Source of the DNA: Hoplostethus atlanticus
Taxonomy: Eukaryota; Chordata; Actinopteri; Trachichthyiformes; Trachichthyidae
NCBI GenBank assembly: GCA_034670405.1
Contig: JAXDDX010000040.1
Coordinates: 1-64,000, forward strand
Length of the DNA stretch: 64,000 bases
Direction: 5' to 3'
The translations under genes and the position numbers were made by a program. Under the pieces are notes generated by a model that worked only from the letters and a program-made list of their open reading frames with translations, made no database searches and was not told the origin of the DNA. Shown here piece after piece: positions 11,522 through 24,701 of the stretch. Numbering within the stretch: position 1 is the stretch's first letter; each line of letters starts with the position of its first letter.

Positions 11522-14500
11522 AGAGAGAAACAAAGACAGAACATGCGGATAGGAGGGAATAATTGGATGGGAGAGGAAGAAGGAATTCAAGTGGGATCGA
11601 ACAAAGGTCTGGATTCCTCTGTGACGCATCATATCCAGATACTTCTATCCCAGTCAGACATTGACAATAAACACACCCTTCTCAATACACACACCTAGTA
11701 ACTAAACACTGAGACTGCAGTGCAGTCAGTGGATTGGAGAACATTACAATAGCTCTCTCTGACCTATATTACATTCATATAGGAATACAGGAAACTGTTT
11801 TTGTTTGTTTTTTGCTAAATGCCTTGAAATTTTTACTACTTAATTAAAAATGATGTAAGTAAATTATGCTTGTGGCTATCTTTTAAACAGGAAGTGAACC
11901 TTCGATCAGCATTTTCTCCTCTAAAAAGTTTCCTTGGCAGCTAAGAAATTCAATTGGCTCACAAAATTCCATGGCTGGTTGTTGCTAAAATTGAGTCCTG
12001 GTGCTAATATCAAATTCCCCATTTTCTGGGAAGTCATAACTTGCCCGCTGATTTGTGATGCATTTATTACCTCGCCGCATGCTGGACATGCAACGCTCAC
12101 TGCACGCTTTTGTTTTGTTTTGCATACCCTTCTCCGAGACTGAACACATCCCAGCTTGCAGATTTGTGGCTCCCAAAGCCCCGTGGTCACTGACACTGTG
12201 CTGTTTGGATATGACTATAGATGGGAGTGCTCTTCCTGTGCTTCTTTGTACAGTCCAGTCAGTGAGTTGTAAATCAGTCAGGTAGAGGAACAGTATACCC
12301 CCACCTTGAACAACTTGGGCCTAGTGTGTGTGTGTGTGAGAAAGAGAGAGGTGCAGTAGGTATACATGCATGTGTACAATATGTTTAAATGCATTCAGTG
12401 CATGCGGAGTGTGTGTGTTTGGATGTGTGCCTGCAGGCGAACACATTTCTGTATGTATTTGTTCATGTCTGCGATGGTAGTTTTTCAATGATAGATTATG
12501 TGTTGCTGACCGTGCAGCACACATACCACAGCTTACATCGCATTTGACACTGTGCTGAAATCCTCCACGGGGATGGTTTCCATCCAACGCAACTGTCTCA
12601 ATCAGCACGTCACATTATGCAACCTAAATAGCGAGCTGTTTCTACTTATTTCCACATACCGCTATAGTCCTCGTGGAACGGCAATTAAAACTCCTCTGAG
12701 ATGCCAGGATCCATTTGAGGTGAGCAGAAAAGCAGAAAAGACATTAGAAACTTGACTATTTTATTATAGTAGACAAAGCAAAGGGTGTAGGGAGAAAGGG
12801 AGGAGAGGCAAAAAAGAGCAAGAGGGCGTTGTAGAGATGGAAGAGTTGACAACATCGTACTCATCACGACATTCAGGGTGTGATAACTTGGAAAATATAA
12901 ACAGCAAAATCATTTGGGAGGAGGAGAAAGTTTTTGGATGAATTCTAAAACACTGATTATACTGTTTATCAGCCTGGGTAATAGGCTCACATATAGTCTC
13001 TTGTAACTTGGACCTAGTTGTAATTACCCATTAAAACTGCAGAGGATTTGGCACCATACTGGAACACCACTGTCAGCGGTTACGTGAATTCCACAGTTCT
13101 ATATTAGCCAGTGTTTTTTCCGCCTCTACTGGTTTATGACTGTTGGAGGTTTGGTTTATAGCGCGTCGTGCTTTTGTAGAGATTTCATGATGAAAAGGAA
13201 AAAAAGGCGGAGATGTGAAGACGGAGAGGAGAGGTTGAACATTCATGGGGGCGAATGAGATGAGGGGGCGGGATGAGGGAGATGTGGGTGCAACTGATGG
13301 AAAAGATAAATTCAAGGGATGCTGGATAAGAGGGGAACCACAGACAAAATACAAGACGGAAGTCATGCTCGGACATTTGAGGCGGACGAAAGCAGCTCAC
13401 ACTCTGAGCCAAGAGTCAAGAGCGCTCCCCTGCCTCCTGTACTTTGGATTCTGACGCCAGACATAAATAACACCCATTTAAGTAAACTAAAAATACAGAG
13501 GGGGAAGTCAGAGGGGTTTCCCATCACCGGGATGGGCTGAAATCCTTCAGTGCGCCCAATGTCTTCCTGACCAGCGCCGGGTCATGGGCCAGCGTCTTTT
13601 TCCTGCTCTCTGTTGGTCGGCATCCTGTTTATCTTCATGGTGGATCTTGCGTTGTACACTTTGTTACAAGGCCTGTAAAGCCATAGCCGAAACCTTTACA
13701 GTTTCCAGTTGGTCCAAAGGGGTATCATCGAGGAAATGTAACCCGAGACAAGTGGAATGTACAAAGAAATTATTTTCTGTTTACATGGGATGTTATTTTT
13801 TTTTAAATTCCTCAATGCAAAATGATGCCACGAAGTGCAAGACATCCCACCATGTTTTGGTGCATACAGGGAAACCCTCTCTATCTCTGGTTTTCCTAAA
13901 CAAATATGACAACTTACACTAAACAGCCCAGCTGTCCAGTGAAACCCGGCATCACATTTTTCGCAGATAAATCAAACGAAATGTGTATTTAACTTTGGAC
14001 AAAAAGCCCCCGTATCTGTTCACTGTCTCGGGGTAAACGGGTACAGCTAGATCCAGCTCACCAGTTGAAACATCTGTTTTTCAATAATCTGTGCGGAGTC
14101 TCCACACTGGTGGGGTCAACACCCACTGCAAGTTTCCATAGTAAAATGTCACAGCCTCTGGTTTTGCCAAGTTGGGTCGATGGAAGTGCTCTCCATAGCA
14201 GGCTGCTCAGACAATGGCGTTATTGTGTTAAGGAATAGCAAGGGGGTCATCTTTATTGACAGGGGATGAATGGCCCATCTTCTGGGCTCATTATGAGCAC
14301 AAACTGATCGGGGCAAGTTGGACATGATTTACTTTGAAACTACTTATGGCCTAGATGGCAAGTTCATTTGCTGTGAAGATTCTAGTAACAAAAGAGTCAC
14401 ACAAATTACAAAGTGAACATCACTGATTTCCTTCTATTTTATATTGATAAAAACACAGTTTGTGAGCTTAAAACAAAATAAAAGACCTGATCTGTCAAAG

Positions 14501-14814
14501 GAATGGTTGACTTCTGCATTGTTGACCAGCGTCAAAAGGAAATTCCTTTTCCAGCCTCAGTGGGCCCCAAAATATTCTCTTGCGCTCCATGAATTGAAGG
14601 CCTCCCTATCCAAAAGCATGAACTCCTCCTCAAGGAACCTTGCATGCCTAAAACCGAGAGCTACTAAATCCCACTTATCCAGTAACCACAAGAGAAAGGT
14701 CACTGGCAGTGACTCATAGATGTCAGAGTTCTTCGAGCTCTGGCTCCGCTCATGCGGCCTGTGGTAAACGAGGCTGGTACAGTTGGCTGGATCTAACAGG
14801 CGTTCCTCACACAT

Positions 14815-14851
<37 letters not shown>
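14815..14851. repeat. (CA)18 microsatellite
   Basis: Uninterrupted CA run in the vwa1-tmco4 intergenic space. Confidence 0.96.
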
Positions 14852-14853
<2 letters not shown>

Positions 14854-15284
14854 CCAGTACTGCGCTTAAGGGTGTTTGTATCAGGGTTCACATCGCAAGG
14901 ATTCCAGTAAGCCTCCATGTCCTCTCTTCCCTTTCCTGTCTCGCCTTCTCCACATTCGCCTCTTCTATTTCAGCAGCTTATTTCTACTCATCCGACTCCC
15001 TTTCCGCCTCATTCTTATTCTCCAGTTTTGAGCCTGCTCCCTCTCTCCAGTGCATTTTGGCCACGGTGGATAGCAGCTGGATTCTCTATTCACTCCTCCC
15101 TTTGTGCTTCCACGACCCTCCTTGCTCTTAACTCCACACACTCCCCTTGGCGAGTTACAGCTGCCTTCCACCCTTAGTAACACTCGTGTAGACTGTATAA
15201 ACACACGCACGTACGCAGGTCCTCACATGTACACACCGATGCGAGCGCACGCCACTATCGGGCATGCACACACACGGGCCCCTG

Positions 15285-16209
15285 CACACACACAAACACA
15301 CACACACAAAAGGTAGCTGAAGTCACTTTTGTGGTATGTCTGAAGGTTTAAAGAACCAGGGATGTGTTGTAATTATAAACGCATCCGCAGTGGAATCTGT
15401 TAGGGCAGGTTGAGTTGGGGGAGGACCTGGCAACCTATCAAAGCCATCAGCGAGTCGACCCACCCCCCTCCCCCCTCCTGCTTATGCTCACTCTAAAGAA
15501 GTGCACAAATAAAAGGTGAACATGCACAAAGATTTACGCCTATCGTCTATGAGCCACACTCTCACCACCTGCTGAACACACTGGCCAAATCAGACTATCA
15601 TTGCCAATGCTTGCACCGTTGACTTGTCGGGCCAGGTATGACGGAAAGAACTGCAAACTGTGTGTGTGTGTGTGTGCGTGCGCGCGCAGACCTTTTTACC
15701 CGAGCACCTCGCCAGATGTGATGAACGGCCCACTGTTCTTTTCTGACAGAAAGATGACAGGCTTGCTGCCCAGCCCATCCTGCCTTTTAACACAATCACC
15801 TGTCATCCGGATCCGCTGCCTCCTCATTCCAGTCCATGCCTTTCACTTACACACACACACACACACATAATTTGTCCCTTCATCTGTTACTTCCTGCCCT
15901 TTCTTTTACCATATACACTCACACACACACATACACCTGCACACACTCCCTCCCAAATGCCCAGGGGTCAGACAGTCAGTCCACTCCGTCTTATTTTCAC
16001 TGAGCTCCCCTCTTGTGTTGTGTTGACAGAAATGAGAACAACCCTGACATTGTCTGTTAGTGATATGGTATTGGTGGAAAGGGGGGGGGGGGGGGTTGTG
16101 TTTGAACATGTCTGCTATGAGCTCTGCCTATCTGCCTGTCTGTTTTCGATGAGTAATCCATTGTAAGACTGTGCTTACACACACAGACACACACACACAC
16201 ACACACACT
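15285..16209. repeat. Cluster of short CA/TG arrays and a G15 run
   Basis: Within about 0.9 kb there are CA or TG runs near 15285-15308, 15660-15682, 15848-15869, 15918-15932 and 16178-16208, plus 15 consecutive G at 16081-16095. Intervening DNA shows no coding signal. Confidence 0.85.
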
Positions 16210-19200
16210 GAGGTAGATTGTGTGACAGAGCTCAAGTACAAGGGGAAAAGGCCCCGGGGAGATAGAAGGGCGATGGGTTGTTTTTTTTCTTCAGGAAAAT
16301 CCCCCAGAAGTGCTGAGGCTTCTGTGGAATACAAGTGCGTATGGAACACAAACTAATCAAAAACACGTCTCAACATCTGCTGTGAGGTATCATAATCCTA
16401 AAATTGTAAAGAAATCACACACACATGTTTAACACACAGGTTGTTTAGCAAGTGTTGCTTCCGTCCTGTGATCTTGGGCTTATGACACCCTTTCAAAACC
16501 CACTGGATGAATTAAAAATGCTTGCGGATCAAGATCAAGGCTGTTTTTCTCTTAGTTCCTAACAAGTTGACATTTCGGAGATATGAGGTTTTCACCCCGA
16601 CAGTGATGAAACGTATTTAGTAACCTGAAATCAGCAAAATACTACTTCTACAATATCCTGGGTCCAAATCCAGCCGAGGTGCCACGTGTCATTTCTCCTC
16701 TGTCAACAGTCTAATAAAGGCAAAAATGATCCAAAATATAATCTTAAAAAAACCCATAAATCATCCAAATGTCACAGTCTTGTGAGTTTTGAAATGCTCG
16801 GTCTCCAGCCACTGCAACAAGGCATGTACAAATTAAAATAAAACATACAAAAAACAAAAAGATGCAACCAATAATATGTGCAGGCATGCTAATAAAAAAC
16901 CCAATGGGCCTATAAAACACACCACAAAATAAAACCAAGATGGCAAGTTAAGATACACCTGCATCAGATAACAGAATCTAACAAGGTGTGAGGGTGTGAG
17001 AGAGAAAGCGGTAGTTTGTTGAGTAACTGGGCTAATCTAAATTTGAAACTGTCACATTTCTACACCTGACATCCTACAGAGTCGGAAGGGAAGGGACTGC
17101 TGGTTGCTTTATGTTTATAATAAATTTAAAAAATCACATTTGATATGTACACTACAGTAATGTACAAAAGTCATGTAAAAACCTTCCGTAAAGCGATGCT
17201 GCTTTCAAAAATAATGAAATGAACATGTATAGTGCATGTAACATGTACATGTACTATAAAGAGCAGTAATGTAAACCACTAATGCAGAAAACAAAAAAAC
17301 AAACATTTAAGACCATATATATGTTAAAAAATGTAGGGTAAGAGTTTTGTACAGTACTGTAGAATATAGAAACCCAAGCAACACTGTATTATGGAAGGGC
17401 GGATAAAACTATACTAGAGTGTTAAAAGACATTTCTGAAGAACCGGAAATGGCTGAAGATCTGCTGATTTTCCCGATGACACATAGACACGTTGTCCTTT
17501 TACTGCAAACAGAGCTATAGAAAGTAACTGATATGCACTGATAAGGTCTAAGGGCTCTAAACACCTAAGCCCTGTTTGCCTATGGGGCATTGCAGGTGTA
17601 CAAATACATAGGTTTTACGCAAGGGACAGCAGGGCAATGCCTTGAGTCAGACTCGGGGCTTTTATTTTGCAAGTCTAGACGAGATAAAAGGTCAGGCCTG
17701 TAAAGGAAAAGCTCCATCCAATGCTCCACTAGAAATTCACCTGCTACATGCCATCAACAGTGAATTGTATATATTGCAATTGCTGTATTTGCTGTATAAA
17801 TAACAATTTATGGCACACACAACACTGTCCACACCACTGTATACCATTTGCAAATGATATACAGTTATACAACATATAAAAGGAGTGTTTATGATACACT
17901 GGAGATTGTGAACAATAGGTTGTATAAACAGGATGCGAATCCCGAGGCTGAGTCCTACGTGACGAGGCAGGGGAATTATTTGACCAAAGTGCCCAGGTTG
18001 TATTAACAGTCCCGGCCACATGAAGGCCAAGTGGAAGTTTCATCCGCCCCCGCACGCTTTTCCTGTGTTCGCCAAGCAGTGAAGTGGGAACTGGAGGACG
18101 GGGAAGGGAGACAGACGGGGATAGACAAGACAGGCTGAAAACACCCAAGTAAAAGTCCAGAGTATGAATATGATATGGGGTGTCTGGGATAAAGACAGGG
18201 CTATGAAGAGTTATTGACTTGGCTCTAATGTGACAGCCACATACTGATCGAAGCACTGAAAGGAAAAACCCCCCTTTGGATACTCTTCTACTGTTTGATA
18301 TCCACAGTCTGTGATGTTCAACACATTCCAGGAGTTATTTTGTGATGAAGTGTTGTAAGTTTCCCAGAATGACCTGTCAATCAAAACACAACTTGTGGCT
18401 GCATTGCATTCTCGGTCTACTGATGGTGGAGAAATTGGTGTCTCTCCTCTTCCACGATAGATTTATCCCTGTATGATTGTTGAACGTCGGTCTAGAAAGA
18501 AGCCCTTTGATTCTGAGGGGCTGACACCAAAACCTGACGGTTACCTGTTGATGTTTTAGATCGATGAATCATTTTCTGATATCAAACTTCATTTTAGCAG
18601 CTGGAAATATTTCAACGTGACATCACATTGTTTATGCTAGGTCACTTATCCATGGGAAACAAGAAAAACAAGAAAATGGGCCCAGAAATTCCAAAATAAA
18701 AAAAATTCAAGGTCCATCACCAATAGATGTTTTTAACAGTGTTAAAGCGTTTTTAGGATGGATTTTTCCTTTAATGCGTTAATGTTGTTCAGCGGAGATG
18801 GGCAAACCTCATGCTACGACTATTAGAGTTCAACATCATTTATGAATTAAGACATTTTCCTGGATTGAGAAGTACCTCCCTTGCTCCAAAATAGGCTAAA
18901 CTCTGAAGCCTATGAGATGCTACCCATTCCTGATATTATTCAGTGGCCTTGCTCTATTGTAGGTTTCTCTCGTTCTTTTCGCTCTGTGCTTGTGACCCTG
19001 CAGCGTTATAATCCATTCATTGGGAGGCACAGCATTGAACAATGGAGTTTTCTGTTGCATTCATAGCCACTGGCAACATCAGGTCAAACGATTTCAATGT
19101 GTTTCCTTGCACGGTGTCCTTGGGCAAAGCTGTTTTCTGGAGCTGTTGGCAGGCAATCACCTTGTCTAGTATATCTGAAAACCTGAGGAGGGAGGAGAGA

Positions 19201-19218
19201 AGATGTGCTGGGGGGCGG

Positions 19219-19219
19219 C

Positions 19220-19259
<40 letters not shown>

Positions 19260-19271
19260 GGACGGACAGAC
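19219..19271. repeat. (CAGA)n tetranucleotide microsatellite
   Basis: About ten CAGA units, followed by CGGA variants at the right end. It lies about 1 kb upstream of tmco4. Confidence 0.95.
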
Positions 19272-19825
19272 ATAGGTCTTGTAACAACTCTACACTAGGC
19301 GAAATACTTCTGTGAATAGAAACCATGAATAGGTGCATTAATATTTGATAGCATACTGGGGAAAGTCTCAAAATAACAATACTGATACTGAAGAATACCG
19401 ATGGAGCTAAATGAAGGGAATAACTAGAATATGAAGTCAAATAAAAACCAGTGTAACCAGAGGGATGAGGGAGACAAGCTAAATAATGCATGTTACACTC
19501 ACACCTACTGGCCAATGATGGTACTGCCTCTGAGTTTAGGTCCTCTGTAGTAGGCTGGAATCAGTTACCTGCCTACCAGTGTTGTAGGACGTCATCAATC
19601 ACACTCTTCAGTATTGACCACTATAGCAACTTCCGATGTTAGATGTTAATATTTAATGAAATCATTCACAAGGCCTCAGAGCTCCACCATATATACACTA
19701 TATTCCCGAACCGTTTCACTCTTGAACAGACCCATACCCTGGCCTAACAGGAGCGTACGTGGACATCACGTCAGTCCAAAGTCGCAAACAAATGATGCCT
19801 TCAGTTACTGTCGAAGATATTGGAA

Positions 19826-20198
19826 TTACGACATTTAGAGCACATGAACGACCCAACAAAGTTGTAATTACAACTAGGAAAGCCGACATTTTAGAAGCCA
19901 TCCCATAAATCGATGGTAAAAATGATGTATTCAACAAATTGTGGCTTATAAAGTAATTAGAACATAAACTATATGCCTGATGCGTTTCTCCTCTCCATTT
20001 TGCCTCTGCAGCGCAAATATTTTAGAAATCAAGCGGTGCTGCCTGATTTCTAAAATAAAACAACACCCAAAAATAATCTCTTTTGTTACAATGTCCATTT
20101 TGGTATGAGTTCCCAACAAAAGCACACGATTGCGCCAAAAGCAGTATTTATGTTTTTCTCTTGGAAGTAGTAACTTACGAGGAACACTTGAAGGCATC
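19826..20198 (+). repeat. Dispersed two-part repeat, copy A (upstream of tmco4)
   Basis: Block 1 (19826-19862) contains TTACGAC, GCACATGAAC and ACCCAACAAAGT. Block 2 (20171-20198) contains TTACGAGGA followed by ACTTGAAGGCA. Both blocks recur in the same order and orientation at 36453-36658, next to the start of micos10. This suggests a non-autonomous DNA transposon (MITE-like) or a shared promoter-associated element. Block 2 ends 36 bases before the tmco4 ATG, so copy A probably contributes to its 5' untranslated region or promoter. Confidence 0.55.
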
Positions 20199-20233
20199 AA
20201 AAGGTCAGACTACAGTAGTAACTCTCAACAGCA

Positions 20234-23200
20234 ATGGAGAAAGAACAGACAAACGCGGATACAAAGTTTACTCCAGGTAACCTCAGAAGTGTTATGTGGT
20301 CATTTCCCAAGTACTGTAGTATTGCACGTTAATAAACTAAGAAACGTTATTGTTTAATTACATTTGAACTGTTAGTTATCTAGCAAGTTAGCTAGCTAGC
20401 ATTGCTCGGCTAATAACAGCCAGCTGTCATTGGCACTGGCTAGTTAGTAGAGAGGGGTATTGATTTAAAAGTGCTGCAGTCACAATTCCTCGGTTTACAG
20501 CAGCTTTACTTTGGACTTTACTTAATCAAGGGAAGTTATACTAGCCTCTTAACGTTATCTCAGGTTGAAGAAAAGTTACATTTTTATTGAATTGAGTGCT
20601 GCTTGGTGTAATGGCTAATTGAAGACCTGGCTCTGAAGTTAGTAAAACCAGGAGTGTACGTTGGCTAACAAGCAAGGCAACATGTGTATAGGCTAAATTG
20701 TAGCCATAGATGATCATATGCCCTTACCCATTGCCACACCTCACCCTTAACTAAACCTTGTTATTGTATTATGTGTCTGAATCAAACTGTTTGCTGTAAG
20801 TTAATAATCAAACTCTGGCCACTTATCACCTCAGACCCAGGGGGGGCAGGAGCAAAACCAGCTGCAGCATGTGACCAAAGCCCAGAGGAAACTATTGGCA
20901 GGCAGCTGACTGAACAGGGGCGCTTTGCCTATGCCGGGCTGTGTGGAGTTTCCTTGGGCCAGTTGTTCACCGGGTCTGAAAACAGGTAACAAAGTCCTGG
21001 AGGATAGTGACTCATCAGAGCGTTCTGCATTGACTATTAATGGATGTTGTTCCTTATAATAGTGTAGTGCCCATTTGGAACAATGCTTGCTTCAGTTCCT
21101 TTTTATGAAATTAAATTGGGACTTGCTCAGGCTAAGGGATCAAGTGCCACACCTGGCCATTCCCAATCGATACCGCTGCACATGACATAATAATAATGCA
21201 TTTGGGTTGAGGAAATTAAGTGCTGTGTTTTTTTCCAGGGCGTTCAGGGAGCAGTACCTGGAGGGCTTGGTCCGCTGGCTGGACCTGGATGAGTCGGTGA
21301 TGCCTGTCATGGGGGCTTTCCTGTCAGGCCTGGGCTTCGAGGGCTCCGACACCTTCCTCTCCATCCTCCAGGCTGAACCACTGCTGGCTACAGGGGCTAC
21401 CCCCATCGTACAGGTGGTTCTCACTCTGAGATGCAAATTTAATGATGCCTGTGGGGAATTTAGGTTGTTGCAGCACCATATTAATAGGATACAGCAAAGA
21501 AAACCTAGAATATAAATAAAGTTGGAGCAAATGGGTGGTATTAACATAATGCAACCACCAGTTACAACATAGTAAGTATACATATCTAAATGAAAAGTAT
21601 GAAAAGAAATAAATTACAGCATGTATGCAGGGTGTGCAAAATAAGAGTAGAAGACATTTGGCATTCCTGCCGCTGATCAGCTTTAGAGGAGAATTTTGCC
21701 TTTTTGCTTTGTACTGAGATAAACGTCCGGCTGCTCATTTTCTGTCTGAATTGCACCAAATGGACCCGTCATCACCGCCTCTCTCGCTTTATATTGCAGG
21801 ACCTGCTGTCTTTTTCTGTCAAAGACGGTAAGAATCCTTTTGTAATAATTAATGACTACCCTACTTTGGAGTTCGGTGTAAAACCATGTAATCCCATTAC
21901 TGTAAAACTGTCTTGTCCTTTCATGTGCGCTCAGGCCAGTATGATGCCAGGGCAAGGGTTCTCATCCGCCATGTCAGCTGTCTGCTACGAGTCTCTCCTC
22001 AGCGGCTGGAGGAGTATGAGGAGACACTGGGGGAGAGGCTGAGGGAGGGAGGAGAGGAGAGCGAGTAAGCTATGTATGGATGGATGGATGCATGGATGGA
22101 ATCTGGAGTGTATCAGTGACGGGCATGAAGGCATGGAGGAGGAATGGAATTTCAATTAGTGTTAATGCATCTGAGAGAGTGAAGTTTTTGCGTTGATTAC
22201 TGCATAACATGGGCACATTGTTGATTTTGTCACAGCAGATAATGATGTCTTTCAGCAGCAGGTTTTTTTTTTTGTTTAAAGCTGCACTAGGCAACTTTGT
22301 ACTTAAAATTGAAGGTTTGAAGGATTAATTGAGAAATCATACGTTCTGTCCTTGTAATATTTGCTTGTCCTTCTTTGCTCAACCTTGTGTGTGGCAGACC
22401 GAAGGTTGATTAAACAACATGAAGACGTAGACGTATTGAGCATGGCAGTGAGTCCCACTCTTTATACAAAATAAAGACAGCAGGGAGATAGCACTGGGAA
22501 CAAGCAGCTCTTTGTTCAGGAAAGCATCCTCAATGTGCTAGCTGATAAGGCATTTCATTAACTTTGTTTTTGCTGTGAATTACTATAAAACTACAAAACT
22601 ACATACAGATCATCTGCCTGTCACTGCATCCATTAGGGAGGAGTCATCTCGGCGGCTGAAGAGGGAAAGGGGACGGAAATTACGACGCTACCTCCTCATT
22701 GGCCTAGCTACCATCGGCGGGGGAACTGTGATTGGTCAGTGTCATCGCTTTGGCCACTCACTTGCTTTTGAGTAATTTACTTGGATATCTGTAACATCTT
22801 ATGTGGAAGCATAGGCCTAGATGCAGTGATACAATGAAAAATATTAATCTGAACATTTAATTGACTAAAAGTCTAGTCTAGTAAAGCCTTATTGCCAGAA
22901 TTTATTGCCTAATTGATTGATATTTTTTTGCATAACCCTTACTTCCATTATGTTCCTTGAATCATTGGCAGGTAACCAGGCAGACAAATATCATTCAATT
23001 TAAATTATACTTTGGACTTGCACTTATGCAAACTGCACACACACATGACCCTTATGTGTCTTTGCCAGGTGTGACAGGTGGGCTGGCAGCACCTTTGGTG
23101 GCAGCAGGTGCCAGCGCTGTGCTGGGGGCTGGGGGGGCAGCAGCTCTGGGCTCAGCCACTGGCATTGCTATCATGGCCTCGCTGTTTGGAGCAGCAGGGG

Positions 23201-24644
23201 CCGGACTGACCGGTAAGAACACCGGATGGGAGAGGACTGTGTGTGAGGAGAAGTTGCCACCCTCAACATTTTGCCAAAATTTGTTCATGCACATTTTTTT
23301 TTGTCATGCTTTCCTCATCTGTAGCTTTTCTGTCCTTCATTATTGATCTGCCCTTCCACTCTCTCATTTTCTTACTTCCTCTCTCCAGGCTATAAGATGA
23401 ATAAGTGTGTTGGAGCAATAGAGGAATTTGAATTCCTGCCACTGAGTTCTGGGAAGCATCTTCACCTGACAATAGCAGTGACGGGATGGCTCTGCAGCGG
23501 CAAATACAGTAAGCCAGCCTCACGCTCTCTCACTCTCTGGATCACAATTACCATCAACAATAGATTTTTGGCATAACATTATAATTTAACAATATAATAT
23601 GTTAATGTTAATCTTTGAACATCATGTGATAAGCTTACCACAACCTGGGAGCCATGGACTGTAGCCATTAAGAATGTAAAAGATCTTCACATTATCTGAG
23701 GTTTTTATTTTATTGTCAATTATGGTATGGATAGAGGGTTGGTTATTTCCACAGGTTGAAGTGGGTGGAGCCATATGGCTCATACTGGATTATACATTAA
23801 ATTCAATAAGAACGTTCTATCACATCACATATAATTGCTAGAAGTGCTAACACCAAGAAAACACCCACACAATGCTCTAAAACTATACCAGGAGACAGTT
23901 GCTGACATTCTGCAAACCAGCCACTTAAAGTTGGGCTTTTACGTAGTTTATAGATGGTACATAGATACATGTAATTGCAGCGCTGTCCCACCAAAGCATA
24001 CAGCCAGTTTCAAGTACAGTACTCCCATCAGATACAGTGGCTTTAAAATGCTTCATGTACAAGTGGCACAACTGCCTGTTCCTCAACTGCCTGGTACTAC
24101 CTCACCCCCGCCACCACGCCTGCCTTCCAGGTTCGTTCCAGGCCCCGTGGTGCAGCCTAGGGGAGAGCGGGGAGCAGTACTGTCTGGTGTGGGAGTCACG
24201 CTTCCTCAGGGATCTGGGCTCAGCCATGGCCTCGCTGTTGGACGGGCTGGTCAGCATGGTGGCCCAGGAGGCTCTCAAGTACACCATCCTCTCAGGTAGG
24301 AGGATGGTCTGGACAGGCACCACGTCTAGCTAAGGGTTCAGGGAGGGAGGATACAGGGAGGACAGTTTACTGGCCGGTGTTTTATTTCACAAACACAATA
24401 CATCTATTTTGTCTATTTACATTTGATGTCATTTGGCACACATGCTCAAGGGACAAGTGTATGAGTTTTGGTTGCAGTTGGTACATGTGGGTGTGATTTA
24501 TTTTTGGCTAATATCATTCCTTGTGTCCTCACTTCTGAGTCTTCTGAGTATACGTGTGTGCACCCCTTAATTGCTGCTTGCAGCTATATTCTGTTTACTG
24601 GATCGGTGTTAGGAACAGAGGGATCGAGGGCGACGTGACCTTAA

Positions 24645-24701
<57 letters not shown>

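Noticed and set aside
16744-16938. Hydrophobic 64-residue frame on the minus strand
   Set aside because: AT-rich DNA with no promoter, splice sites or conserved features visible.
22285-22480. Possible dispersed repeat beginning AAGCTGCACTAGGCAACTTTG in tmco4 intron 5
   Set aside because: The opening words look like a common fish repeat, but I could not place its ends or family, so it is not listed as a feature.
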